DNA of 64,000 nucleotides. Origin: Colias croceus (taxonomy: Eukaryota; Arthropoda; Insecta; Lepidoptera; Pieridae). A program made the translations under genes and the position numbers. The notes beneath the pieces were generated by a model. That model saw only the letters and a program-made list of their open reading frames with translations, was not told the DNA's origin and made no database searches. Shown piece by piece: positions 45,398-57,018 of the stretch (the stretch's first letter is position 1; each line of letters starts with the position of its first letter). The stretch is from positions 4,910,501 through 4,974,500 of the forward strand of contig NC_059547.1 in assembly GCF_905220415.1 (NCBI RefSeq). The letters run 5' to 3'.

Positions 45398-46619
45398 GGG
45401 AGCCAGGTGCAAATTTGGTTAATTATTTCCTCTCAAGAGATAATTCGTCAGACGCATCAGAGTATAGTATTATAAAGCCTCGTGAACGTCAGCTGGCGCT
45501 CGGTTGGGGGGATGAGCGGTTGTAGCCTCCCACGCACGTAAGTTAAAAAAATACATTCATTCATTTCCTCTCAGCTAAAAATTTGTCAAATTGTAGCTAA
45601 CCCAATATCTCAACGAAAAAAAATAATCAGCTGGTTACAACATGGTGTATTATACGTCAGCTGGTGTCTCGAACATGAAAAAAATAAAATTATTTTCCGT
45701 GATTTCCTCTCAAACAAAAATTTACCTGATGATAGCTTATATGTAACTGTGGATATATATATAGGTCAGCTGGCTGTATCTTGGTGGAAAAACCGTCAGC
45801 TGATACTTTGAAAGTTATTACATAGGAGTTAGACAGAAGCATCTATTGCCAATTTATATGCATCAACTGACTAGGTTTTCCTCGAATTATTGCTAGCTGA
45901 TTTTTTTTTATTTATCGCATCAGTATATTAACAATCAGCTCACAAATTTTCATCTGAGATGAAATGACGTATCTTTAATTATTATCGTTATTTTTAAAAA
46001 TTCAAGCAACACACGCTAGCATAATATAGACAGTAATAAGGTACGCTTGGAGGTGGTTAGTTGTGCGCATGATCGGGGTACTACGTACATTCAGCCACAT
46101 CGGTAAACATGTTTTTACAAATATTATAAACTGCATTTAAAAATAACTATCATATCATCAAATTCACATAATTACCTAAAAGTGTAACAAATATGAAATA
46201 ACCCACTAAAAACATTAGTTAACTATAATTATTAAAAAAATAATAGTTAATATATAATTAATAAAGTTATTACTTATCTTTTACGGGGACTTATGTTGAT
46301 GGAATTCCACGTACCTCGATGATTTTGTTAATGTCTCATTATATTAGAGATACCAGCTGACGTATAATACACCATGCTGTAACCAGCTGATTATTATTTT
46401 TCGTTGAGATATTGGGTTAGCTACAATTTGACAAATTTTTAGCTGAGAGGAAATGAATGAATATACTTTTTTTTCTTACGTGCGTGGGAGGCTACAACCG
46501 CTCACCCCCCCAACCGAGCTCCAGCTGACGTTCACGAGGCTTCATAATACTATACTTTGATGCATTTAACTAATTACCGCTTGAGAGGAACTTGGTCATA
46601 AAATCTGCTTCTGGCTCCC
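45398..46619. mobile_element. Fold-back element rich in CAGCTG
   Basis: This 1,222-bp element runs from GGGAGCCAG (45398) to CTGGCTCCC (46619). The outer ~75 bp of the arms match loosely; the inner ~190 bp (45478-45668 versus 46346-46556) match closely in inverse order. CAGCTG palindromes recur about eight times across arms and centre. The centre (46258-46330) matches 35688-35770. There is no open frame of note, so it is non-autonomous; target duplication not identified. Confidence 0.75.
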
Positions 46620-49600
46620 GGACCAGTATTCACTGTTTAAATTGAACCAGAGAAGCAAAACACAATTCCTGAAATAACGTAAAATAGTATTTGTTTTATC
46701 GACTAATTTAAAATCCAATTCACATTATTTTAACACTCTTCTAAATTCTTAATAATAACGCTGTTATATATAATATATATCAGTAGTTATACCTTGAACA
46801 ATATATCCGAATAGTAATAACGTATGACCAGTCAACCAGTAAAGGCTTCAGATTAACATACTTGATAAAATACACCCTCAAGTGGCGGCTCTTAGAAACA
46901 ATAAGCATTGTATTATCTAGCTATCTTATAGATATATCTTCCGGATACAATTCATACTGCCTGATGAAGTGCACAATCGAATGGATCACAATATGATATT
47001 GTGTTTAATACTAGATTGCTATTTGTTGCTGATCATTTCTTTGACTTTTGCCGTCTCGATGAGAGCTTTTGTGTGTAAGTACCTATACAGATAAATCTTA
47101 AACATGCTTATTTACAAAGATAATATTACATTTATGGTTTTGGGAAATGATAACTAGATTATTCAAATAAGATCGAAAGAAAAATAATATACAATCTCCT
47201 AAATCACCTAAATCTGAAACACCAGAACCACCTAATGAATGACCATTGATCCAAACACTAGTTCCAATGAGCGCTCATACCTTTATTACGATTGCAAAAA
47301 ATTAAACGAAAAAGTCTAATTCAGTAGAAAATACTTCAGTAAAAATACAGAAACTACACTCAAATATACATTTAATATAACTTATAATAGCCAAAAATCG
47401 ATCGATAGAAATAATTCTCTTCTCAAAAAGCATTTTGCAGGAGCACAAGGAAAATTTACAATCTAATAATATATCCTATCTTATGTAGCCACTTAACTCA
47501 AAATATAACTTCAATTTTCACATATTGTATACATTCCTTATAGTACCAAATAATGTATTAATTTCACCCAGATCATATTCACAAATGCATTTCCTCTTGT
47601 TACAGCTGGATAATGTTATACCAAAGGAGGTATATGCTTTATCTATTGTCTCTGTTAATAGCAATTATATTTACCTACTCAAAGGAAACAAGTATGTTCT
47701 TAGTATTTATTTAAAAAGGCGTATAAATTTCAGAAATATACACTCTTTTAGGGTAAAACAAAGTACCTATAATAACTATCGTTCTATCTTAGAAAAAGGA
47801 ATCTTACATTTTTATTTTTCCCGCTTACCGTTTTTGATTTCTGATTTAAATTCATAGATATTGAATTGAAGTGCATAGCATGAAAATATCTAGGAGAAAC
47901 TGTATCCACATTTCTGATATGAAATGCTTCGCGTGTTATCGCTAGCTTTCGCAAACTTTTCATTTGAGATTCTGCTACGATAGCTTATACGGATGTACTT
48001 ATTTATGCCTTTGAGGATGCGCCCGCCTAATGCAGGATACTGTACAAAATATCTCATTAATTTTACACCTAAATACACTATGATATAATGTAAAAAGAAG
48101 TAATTTTTCTAGCTAAGAGTTCAAAATGTTTAATAACATCTCACTATGATTAATAGATAGTAAAACTAAATCTACAATAGGTATAATTTATCAGAATAAA
48201 TTCCGTTCAAGAGTGATTGAGTAACAAACATCCTAAATATAAAGTACTGAATCACTTGTTTAAAAGAATCCTTTAAAAATGACCCAGGATCTTCAAAGGA
48301 TACAAAATAAAGCCACCCATAATTGTTTATTTATAACCTTTATAACAGTTTTCCGGAATTCCGTAATATGAAGATTATAAGTGAAGAGGCTTGAAGGCGT
48401 AAGTAATAGTTGGTACCTCTATAATTATCTATATAATATAATTACCTATATAACCCTAAGCTTCATCACCGTTTCATAATATTTTTATTACCTTGAAACA
48501 TCATTTTAAAGTATAAGAATATTGATTTTAACACAGGAACATTTTAATATAAAAAAATAACTTTTCCGGTCCACCATGTCTGCATTTTTTACTGGCCAAA
48601 CCAGACTATTATTAATAGATATTAAATTCTGTGGACATGATCTCATAACAACAATATTGTAATGAAAATGTTCTTTTCATCACACGTGACTACAAAAAAA
48701 ATTAATATTCTTTAAGCGATTTGTATCTAAGAATAGTAATTAGGTAAGTATAAAAAATATGTGGTCCTCCATCATTAAATTCCTTATGATTTACGATCGG
48801 TATTCATTATAACCCGAATCTTTGCAACAAGGTGGAGGTACTCTAGTTAATTATAGTCAAGAACTCCATCACTGTCATATTGATTAATAAATTGCAATTT
48901 TTTTTACTTGAATTTTGTTGACTTATAAAGCGCGATAGAAAAAATAATCCTTGTTGCGCAATGATTTCATAAAATAGATTAGTAGTTATAATTGATTTTT
49001 ATTTAATATTATTTTATAGTAATAGTTGTATTTTTCACCGGAACCATCACACGAATAATTGCTAACGTATAAATTTTGTATGAAGCTCAATCAAGTTCGT
49101 AAGTTGTATCATAATATAACTAATACCCGAATATATACCTACCTTATGTTATGAGTATTTATACGTAAGTATTTAAAAATAATTACGCATTATACTTTGT
49201 CTTAGAGTTTAAATTGAAATATGTCAATGTTTTTTCCTAATTAATTGTTATTTCTTAACACAGCACATCATCAGCACAGGAGCAGCGCAAAGGTTAGGTC
49301 GTCTCATCTCTAACATACCTAAAGTTGGGTCATGAAAATTTAATATTTATTATTAATATTCGTTTTTCTAGAATTTGATAAGCGTGAATCACAAACAAAG
49401 TTTAAATAGTTTAATGTTTAAGTACTTGATGTATTGTACATACTACATAGTTTTCTTTGCGAAGCCTAAACATTTTCTTCAAGATCAACTTTAGAATCTT
49501 GACATAGCTGTCTTGGGGACCAAATATTTGAAATGCTAAAATGCTTCTTATAATATCAGGACTCTATAAGCTTTTTAGACAGACTTTCATGCGAGATGTT

Positions 49601-51281
49601 CTCTAAAATTGGTACGCAAGAAGTATTAAAATATTTGTAAAACGCTGTTCGATCACTGTCATTCTGACTCTAAACAGAGTTTATTTACATCGCTGTATTT
49701 ATTATGAATTGGAAAGTTTTCAATTAAAGCTACGAAAACCAGTATGCCCAATTTTGTAAACGAACTTTACGAGATTTACCTTCGTTAACACCAACGCTAT
49801 TTATACGAGCATGACATGATCGAACCAGTGAACTGAAGCTAGTTAACATTTAATTAAATCTTAATCCAACACAATATCAATATTAATTCGATTTCATGTG
49901 TATTTTAAACCGTCGAAGCTGATTAAATAAGGTGATCGTCCGCGAAATCCAAAATAACATTTTTACGGTTCGTCGCGCGATCATTGGATTGGCGAACTAC
50001 GCGAACGTCCCCGGTTGTAACAAAATACAATTATTTGTCCCGGACGCGAATTGAATTCGAGGACTGTTGTATGTTAATTGTATGCCAATCAAGCATCCGT
50101 TTAACAGACGCGTGAACCGAATGGCGTTTCATCTAGTTATGGCGATGAATGCTATCAACTAGTCAGTTTGTTTGCTTGGAATTGCGATTAATCACTTTCT
50201 ATGAGATTACAAAATGACGCCTTATGAGTGTTGATTCACAATATTATATTGACATGTAACAAACACATTCGCGATAAAAGTTATTGTTTTCTTTATATCT
50301 GTCGTAGCACGTCTATTGATATACGAAAAGACTACATAAATAAATAGATAACTTTGCAAAATACTCTAATACCTCTGATTACCATTAGGTTGTCAAAGTT
50401 TCCATTAGAAACATTCAGGCTTGTTATTACGGATTAAAGCCTGTATCCACGAAGGTAATCCCATCAGTTGTAGATTACGTTATTTGCGAAAGGGGTTTTT
50501 TATCTTATATTCTACGAAAAATAATTTTAAAATATAGAAAAATCATACTGAGACGAACCTTTGATCTCCTCGTTAAGTGTATTGGAGTGGGATTTTATAC
50601 TCGCCGGTCGATCGTACACTTTCTGATCTATATTTTTTTATTTATTAGTAGATAGTTTTACGTAAATCCATTTTGAAAATTGCATTTTAATCTGTTAAAT
50701 AAACTCGTAAATAATTCTTATAATTAAGGTGTTATCAGACACCATATTTAGTTTTAGTAGGTACCTTTAACGATCACCATTCATGTCCAATTATATAATA
50801 ATATCTAACTAGTTAAGAAAGAAAGTGTTCGCTGCTCAGTTATACAGAAATAGCCAAGTATAGGTAGCTAGCTTCTAGTTATTATTCTGTGGTATAGGCA
50901 TGCAATGAAATTTAAATTATCACCATAAAACATGGTTATTAAACCATTTCACAAAAACATTTCACCCCACTCAACAAAATAATATTATACGACTGCTACC
51001 TACTAAGCACTAGCTAAAATTTGCAGTCTTTGAAATTCTTGTCAAGAGTGAAGTATACGAGGATTGCTCTGAAACGCGAAAACTGAGGTGATATTGCTGT
51101 AACTATCATCTCTGCAGGTGCTCGGTTTATATCTGCAGGTGCTCGGTTTATATCTGCCAAGTGCTATGTACGTGATGTGAATGAAAAATAAACACGAGAC
51201 AAACAACTATTTTAACAGACTCTGACTATGGATGCCACAATTAAAAAGGGTGAATTTATATAACGCTGAATAAGTACACTA
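46620..51281. other. Non-coding stretch with one GC-richer island
   Basis: No recognisable gene. About 49900-50160 is CpG-rich with short conserved-looking blocks (gttcgtcgcgcgatcattgg) and no open frame; it is a candidate enhancer. A 22-bp tandem duplication (tctgcaggtgctcggtttata) lies at 51112-51158. The open frames at 47525-47857 and 47890-48078 have no domain. Confidence 0.5.
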
Positions 51282-51420
51282 GCTTTTTGCCCGTGGAATC
51301 GCCCGCTTTGTAAAGAACTTAATAAATTTTTGTTGGCAATACAATAAAGTATTTAAATAAATAAATAAATAAAACCTTCGTCAAGAAACTCTGTATCTTT
51401 AAAAAAAACTTCATCAAAAT
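51282..51420 (+). repeat. Dispersed repeat with (aaat) microsatellite
   Basis: 'ctagctttttgcccgtggaatcgcccgc' is a repeat start of the same type as 15467, followed by a short aaat run at 51351-51374. Confidence 0.55.
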
Positions 51421-52584
51421 CCATTGCGTAGTTAAAAAAATTAATCGTCTCAGTATACACCTAGAGACAACTTTGTTTTATACTAGGTATGTAGAGTATT
51501 AATTTATTATGGATTAAAGCTCAGTGGTTAGCTCTGTGGTTAACTATAGTCACTTTGCTAGAATTTTCAATAAAATACAACTATAGATTATGATTTGTAA
51601 GAGCTTAATTTGTTCCAGTTCATTGTCGTCAGGTTTCACCAGGATTATTCTTATGTTTTCCTTGTAAAATGCTTCAAGACTAGGTAATTGTGATATGCTA
51701 AGTTTAAAATTTAAATACCAAAATTCTATGCATTACTGAATAATTATACACGACTAGCCATTTTTCCTTTTTTCTTTAAATATAAAGAAATTATATATTT
51801 TCCAAGGAATTCCAAGATTCCCGTTTATTTATTAACACTGTCCGTGAGCGGCTCGAGATAATGATTAGAATTCTAAGGAAGTTGAATTTCATTTATATCT
51901 TGGAAACGTTTTTTAACTATTTTTGGTTTAAAAGAAAAGCCGTCCGTTTCATGGAGCCTGACTTTAACACCACGTAAAGAATGTAATTTAAAAAAGCCTT
52001 TTCCACTCTTTTAATGAAATCTTTTCAGGATACTCTTTTAAAGTTAATATCATTAAAAAGTACCTTCTTGGAAGGAAATGACTTGTTTAAGAATAAGTTA
52101 AGAAAAATTTAATGCGAACTTATTTTTAGTGAAGTAAGTAGTATAAAAATAGAGGGATCATCAGATTAGAACCACTTAGAAGTAGAACCACCCACTTATT
52201 TATACGTGGGAAGATACCTCGTAAATAATCAGTCAATCATTATTACTTACCTATTATAATTAGGTTAATTATTCTTCAATTTTATTCATAATTTAAATCC
52301 CCTTATACTTATATTCAAGTTAATTTTAAATTAGTGTGATTACATATTATAAGCTTTAGAATTTTAATTTCTTTTCCGAATCCAAATCAAATGCAATGTA
52401 TCTGTGACAATCATTTCTATTCAAAAATATTGAAGGAAACTACTTATATCAGCATTTCGCTATCCATCTTGAAACGTCAACCGCCTCAAGGCTTCGTAAT
52501 TTGGAAACTAGTGTGGCTACAATGCAGTCGTGTAGAGGTTGTATATCGTTAATTAACATGGACTTACCGTTCCGAAACTTGTGC
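51421..52584. other. Non-coding stretch
   Basis: AT-rich; nothing recognised. Confidence 0.5.
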
Positions 52585-52592
52585 CTCTAAGA

Positions 52593-52914
52593 CAGCCTTT
52601 CCCAACCTGGGATCCGCGAGCATATCGCAGGTCCACAGACAAATCAAGAAAGTTACGAAAGCCTTAGTGACCAAATTATTACCTATGTCAACCGGCCTTT
52701 TTATTTATTTTTATTCAGTTTTAGGATGGAATAATCTAAACTATTTTTGGATGTCTGTGTTTTGGATGTCTAAACTATTTCAAACAAAACTGCATTGGAG
52801 TTCAATCAATTTTTAAAATAATACAGATTGACCTATGTGAGAACTGCGATTAAGTTTTTAGGGTTCCGCAGATCATGGCGTACCCACGCCTTAAGAAAAG
52901 GTTGGGAAAGGCTG
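52593..52914. mobile_element. hAT-type MITE with 8-bp target duplication
   Basis: This 322-bp element has 15-bp perfect inverted ends (CAGCCTTTCCCAACC) and an exact 8-bp direct duplication CTCTAAGA on either side (52585-52592 and 52915-52922). An 8-bp duplication and CA..TG ends are the signature of hAT transposons. There is no transposase, so it is non-autonomous. Confidence 0.9.
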
Positions 52915-53318
52915 CTCTAAGAGAAAACTTTACCCCCGAGAGCGCGGCTTGTGGCCCAACGTTGCGTGTTTGTTTCTCAAGAAACAGATTTGATTAAAAG
53001 TTATCCTTTGTTTACCCATCACTACCATTTAGTATTATGTAACTGTCAATATCAGTACACACGCCTTTAGTTATACTACAGTATTATTATGTATTATTTG
53101 GAACTAGCTAGAGATAAAAATTATTTATAGAACTCTATTTTTACCCTGATATTTTCTAGATGGCTGTTAAAACTTGTATTCATTAATTAAGTAACTGTTT
53201 TATATATATATATAGAACTAAAAAGGTAACTAGAATATAATATAATCCAAGATTTATTTTAAACGGATACAATCCAACAGAAGCCGCAGACTGAATTTAC
53301 GCTTCATAAATTTACGTA

Positions 53319-53378
53319 GCATAATTAGGACTTCAGAAGAACACATTAATATGTATTCTATTGAAGTCTTAATTATGC
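53319..53378. repeat. Near-perfect 60-nt hairpin
   Basis: Arms pair from 53319/53378 inwards over ~26 bp, with two G:U pairs and two mismatches. This could be a pre-microRNA-like fold or a tiny inverted-repeat element; nothing further supports either. Confidence 0.6.
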
Positions 53379-53575
53379 CACTAATATAATATAAACTTAC
53401 GTAATGGAGTACTTGTAGTAAATTCATGCATGTTCTTGAGGTATGTTATGATTTTAGGACTCTACATTCCACTAATTGTGTCTGTGTATTTAATATAACA
53501 ATCACTCATATTTTATGAATAGATATGTTGTAGCGTAAAGCAACTCTATATTCCTTAAAACGAATGATCAGTATT

Positions 53576-53690
53576 TTTTTTATGTCAGAGCAAGCAATGG
53601 GGCAGGTGGGCCACCTGATGTTAAGTGGTCACCACCGCCCATGAAAGCATTGTTAACCAGGACAATGCAAATAATATTTTGCCTTTCTTC
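53576..53690 (+). repeat. Lepidopteran repeat fragment (ggtgggccacctgatg type)
   Basis: 'ggcaggtgggccacctgatgttaagtggtcaccaccgccc' is a highly recurrent lepidopteran repeat motif, here a ~110-bp remnant of uncertain class. Confidence 0.65.
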
Positions 53691-55160
53691 ATAACACCAA
53701 AGGCTAGTATAATATTATATCACACTATTCGACTTATGTACCTAAGAAGAGCGCTAATTTTTGTAATCAGTTAGATTCAAAGTTCCAATGTATTATCACT
53801 GTATTTACAACGCAAATGGAAGTCAATACAAAGAGCTATATCTAGCTTTATAGACACCTCATTATTTATGTAGATTGACTTCAGAGTTTTCGCAGCAGTG
53901 ACGCTGAGTTTTAACCGTCTTTAAACTTGTAACTACGGCTTGTAAATTAATCGTAGTTTGTGAACTTTCGCACTACAAATTTGTGTACTTTTTGTATTAA
54001 CATATTGAATACTTATTTATAATGTCATTTTTTCATGTATATAGGTAGGTTGAAGAATTTATGCAAAATTTTGCCCTAGTATTCACGGAATCAGCCTTGA
54101 CCTAATGAGCGATAAAGGTAGAAAATCTTAATTTCAAAATGAATTATGAACTCGCACTGTAAGTCTACTAGTACTTCAACCTCTAATGAGTTTGAATCGC
54201 AATTGCAATTTAACATACGAATATATTTGGAGCAATTTCAACCAAGTTCAAAGAAAAATAAAAATATTATGTAAGTAACACACATATGCATAAATTAATA
54301 ATAGGACTTTCAGACGTAATTAAAACTGTTTTTCAAGATTTCAGAATTATCTACTAGGTAATATTCAATTTAACGTCGACACCGTACATAATTTCATATC
54401 TACCTATTCGTTAAAATAATTTTATTTGCTGAACATTTAAATACATAGGTAGCAAATATTATAAAACTTCTACTATTTTATATTATTCAATCACGTGCCA
54501 TCTTAGATCATACCTACTTATGATCTAAGCGTGCCATTTAAGATAGGCGATAACACCTATACTCGTAATAGATTATAGAATTTTGACAAACCATATAAAA
54601 AATCACCCACAACAACAATTTGAACAGACCTAATAATTATAAAAATTAAAGACTATACGAATACGTATTACAGAACCTCGATATATTGTGACTTGAGCCC
54701 ATATCTATTCAACAACTCGTAGTCTATCCAAGCCAATCAAGAGTAATGTGGTTTCGCCTAAGGTAGAATACGCTCAATTACGTTGAAGTGTAAATTTGCT
54801 TACAGCGGTGCTTTAAAAGTATGGAGTTCACTCAACAAAATGGATTCCAGGAATGGTTTAAATTCCTCTGTGTTACTTTTCTTTGTATTGCGGTCTAGAT
54901 GAAATGGTATCGTGTCTAGATTTGTGTTTTAGTTTGAAAAATAAAAACTTGTCTCAATTAACATTAAACATTAGAAAATTTTAAAATACAATTGATAAGT
55001 AGTAACTACTTACATTTGTTATTTTTAGGAAGACTGGCTGCCTCTGTGGCATATAATTCTAAAGCTTAGAACCAAGGTGTGTCTGGCTGGAAACAGAAGG
55101 CTGATCACCTACATATTGTTTTATTTATCAGTGAAACAAATGCCAAACGCATCTTCCCCT
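53691..55160. other. Non-coding stretch
   Basis: No recognised gene. A short open frame at 54822-54899 (MEFTQQNGFQEWFKF...) has a hydrophobic end but no other support. Confidence 0.45.
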
Positions 55161-55168
55161 GTCCACCC

Positions 55169-55177
55169 TATATAAAG
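55169..55177 (+). promoter_or_regulatory. Possible TATA box
   Basis: TATATAAAG lies ~240 bases upstream of the exon at 55411. It might start the gene that ends there, but no first exon could be joined with confidence. Confidence 0.35.
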
Positions 55178-55410
55178 GCACAAATAACTTCACATGTAAT
55201 GAAGATAGTCGACGTCAATTCAGTAGATGATTATGTACTTTTTATTTCGTAACTTTTTTGTATTTATTATACTTGTAGTGAAACATTGAATCCAAATATT
55301 ATACAGTCTTAAATACGTCGCGATAATTTATGCCACAGTAGATTGTTATAGTGAGAAAGGAGCCAACTAGTGGAACGACACACAATTATTAATTTATATT
55401 TGTCTTCCAG

Positions 55411-55577
55411 GCTTCGCTAATTTGGGAGCTCCAATTATACCCGGGTCCTTGTCCGGCATCGCTGCAAGGAAAATAGATTTGAATATATCAAGGCAAGATA
55501 TTCAAAACTATATGATACAAGCTCGAAATTATGCGACCCAATTATGGAGTGAATTGCCGAATGACGCTCCTAGATGA
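55411..55577 (+). CDS. Probable terminal exon of an unidentified gene
   Basis: A good splice acceptor (tttgtcttccag, ending 55410) opens a frame of ~55 codons that stops TGA at 55575-55577. An AATAAA lies 175 bases further (55752-55757). The peptide is balanced and protein-like: FANLGAPIIPGSLSG, then a helix with ISRQDIQNYMIQARNYATQL, then WSELPNDAPR. Entry is phase 1. The ATG at 55227 is followed by a donor-like GTAACT at 55249 that would keep phase but gives only seven codons of exon 1; other donors there do not fit. The family is not recognised. This may be the last exon of a longer plus-strand gene whose other exons were missed. Confidence 0.45.
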
Positions 55578-56300
55578 TAATTCTCGTTAGTGTTTAATTA
55601 TTGTATAAGTAATGAAGGAACTTCTTGTTGGTGATATAAATTTTATATCATAGGAACTAGCATAGGGACAGGATAACGTAGTTGGATTAGTAACTTATTG
55701 TTATTAGTTACTTATTGTTTCCGAATTACTTTTTGGTAAAATCAGCGATAAAATAAAGAAAATACGAAATAATTTACAACTGTATAATAATTGTAAGTGA
55801 CGTCAAAGTTTCTTAGACATCTCGGCGTTATAGAACACGATAATAAACAACGTATGAAGTTTGTTGTTGTTATTGCACTTTAGTTATGCACGAAGTTCTA
55901 AACAGATGCACTTTGTTATTGGAAGTTTAAAGAAATGTCGTCGTGTATGAAAGTAATTGCAATTTGATATATGACTCTATTTCAAATGAGTAGAGGCATA
56001 TACTTGGTAGAGTGCCAATGATATTATTATTATAAGTTCAAAATGTAGATAATTTATTAAGTGTTCCGGGAATGGTACGTCGAAATATAAGAAATTAGTC
56101 ACATTTTCCTTCAGTTGTCGCTTTGTCACTCACGATAATAGAAACACGTCATCTTACATGGAAATTTGTGTTGGTCACCTATCTTCATATTTTTGTAATA
56201 GGTAGAGGCAATAAATAATCGTTCGTTAGCACGTCTTCGTTTGCATCTAATCTCTTCTGTTTACATGATATTTTTAAGTGGAACCCGTTAAATATCTTCG
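55578..56300. other. 3' flank and non-coding DNA
   Basis: It carries the AATAAA at 55752 and otherwise AT-rich sequence without a gene. Confidence 0.45.
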
Positions 56301-56304
56301 AATG

Positions 56305-56566
56305 ACTGGCCGGTTGGCGTGGTTGGTAGTGGCCCTGCCTTCCAAGCAGAGGTCGTGGGTTCGATTCCCACCCGGGGCAAATATTTGTGTGATGAACATA
56401 GATGTTTGCGCTGTGTCTGGGTGTCAATTATCTATATAAGTATTTATTTAAAATTATACATGTATGTTTATCAGCCATTTGGTTTCCATAACACAAGCGA
56501 AAGCTTAGTATGAGATCAGATCGTACCGTGTGTGAAAATTGTCCCGAAATATTTATATTTATAATA
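56305..56566 (+). mobile_element. Gly-tRNA-derived SINE
   Basis: The ~75-bp head resembles a glycine tRNA gene: TTCC in the anticodon region and an exact pol III B box GGTTCGATTCC (56358-56368), with an A-box-like stretch near 56313. A tRNA-unrelated body follows (gtgtctgggtgtcaattatc, tatgtttatcagcc, tgtgtgaaaattgtccc) and an AT-rich tail. This head and body match a SINE common in moths and butterflies. It is a SINE, not a working tRNA: the acceptor and D arms do not pair well. Confidence 0.85.
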
Positions 56567-57018
56567 TCACGCATAGAATTTCTTTAATAGAGACGAATTA
56601 TCAATATAATATAATTATCACAATTAACGCATTAATATTATCCACATAGATCACTAGTTACAGATTAGTGATTCAGTCTTATCGGCCCGTACACATATTA
56701 GTATTGATGTTATAATCAATAAGCTTGAATAGGTTTAATCGAGTGATAAACCTGATAAAGCCATATTATACACTTTTGAATACATCCTGAATATATCTGA
56801 CAGAGATTGCTGCTTTATCGATAACACAGCCGTTGTGATCGTCATCTTATATTGTTTTTCGTATGAAATCCAGCTATCGATTGTGAAAGCGAAATGCGTC
56901 AGAAAAACTAAAGACAACCAAATACATGCTTACACTATACATAATAAAATTAATCCCGTCTATTAGAATATTTACTATAGGTACCTACAAAACTCATACC
57001 TAGTTACTTACTCGGATA
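56567..57018. other. Non-coding stretch
   Basis: AT-rich; nothing recognised between the SINE and the two-domain I29 gene. Confidence 0.45.

Noticed and set aside
47525..47857. 110-residue ORF
   Set aside because: AT-rich codons, no domain or signal, no splice or promoter support.
55227..55289. Signal-peptide-like MIMYFLF... ORF as first exon of the 55411 gene
   Set aside because: Only the donor at 55249 keeps phase, and it leaves seven codons without a full signal peptide; the other donors break the frame.
56307..56380. Functional tRNA-Gly gene
   Set aside because: The B box is exact, but the acceptor and D arms do not pair and the segment continues into a known-type SINE body.
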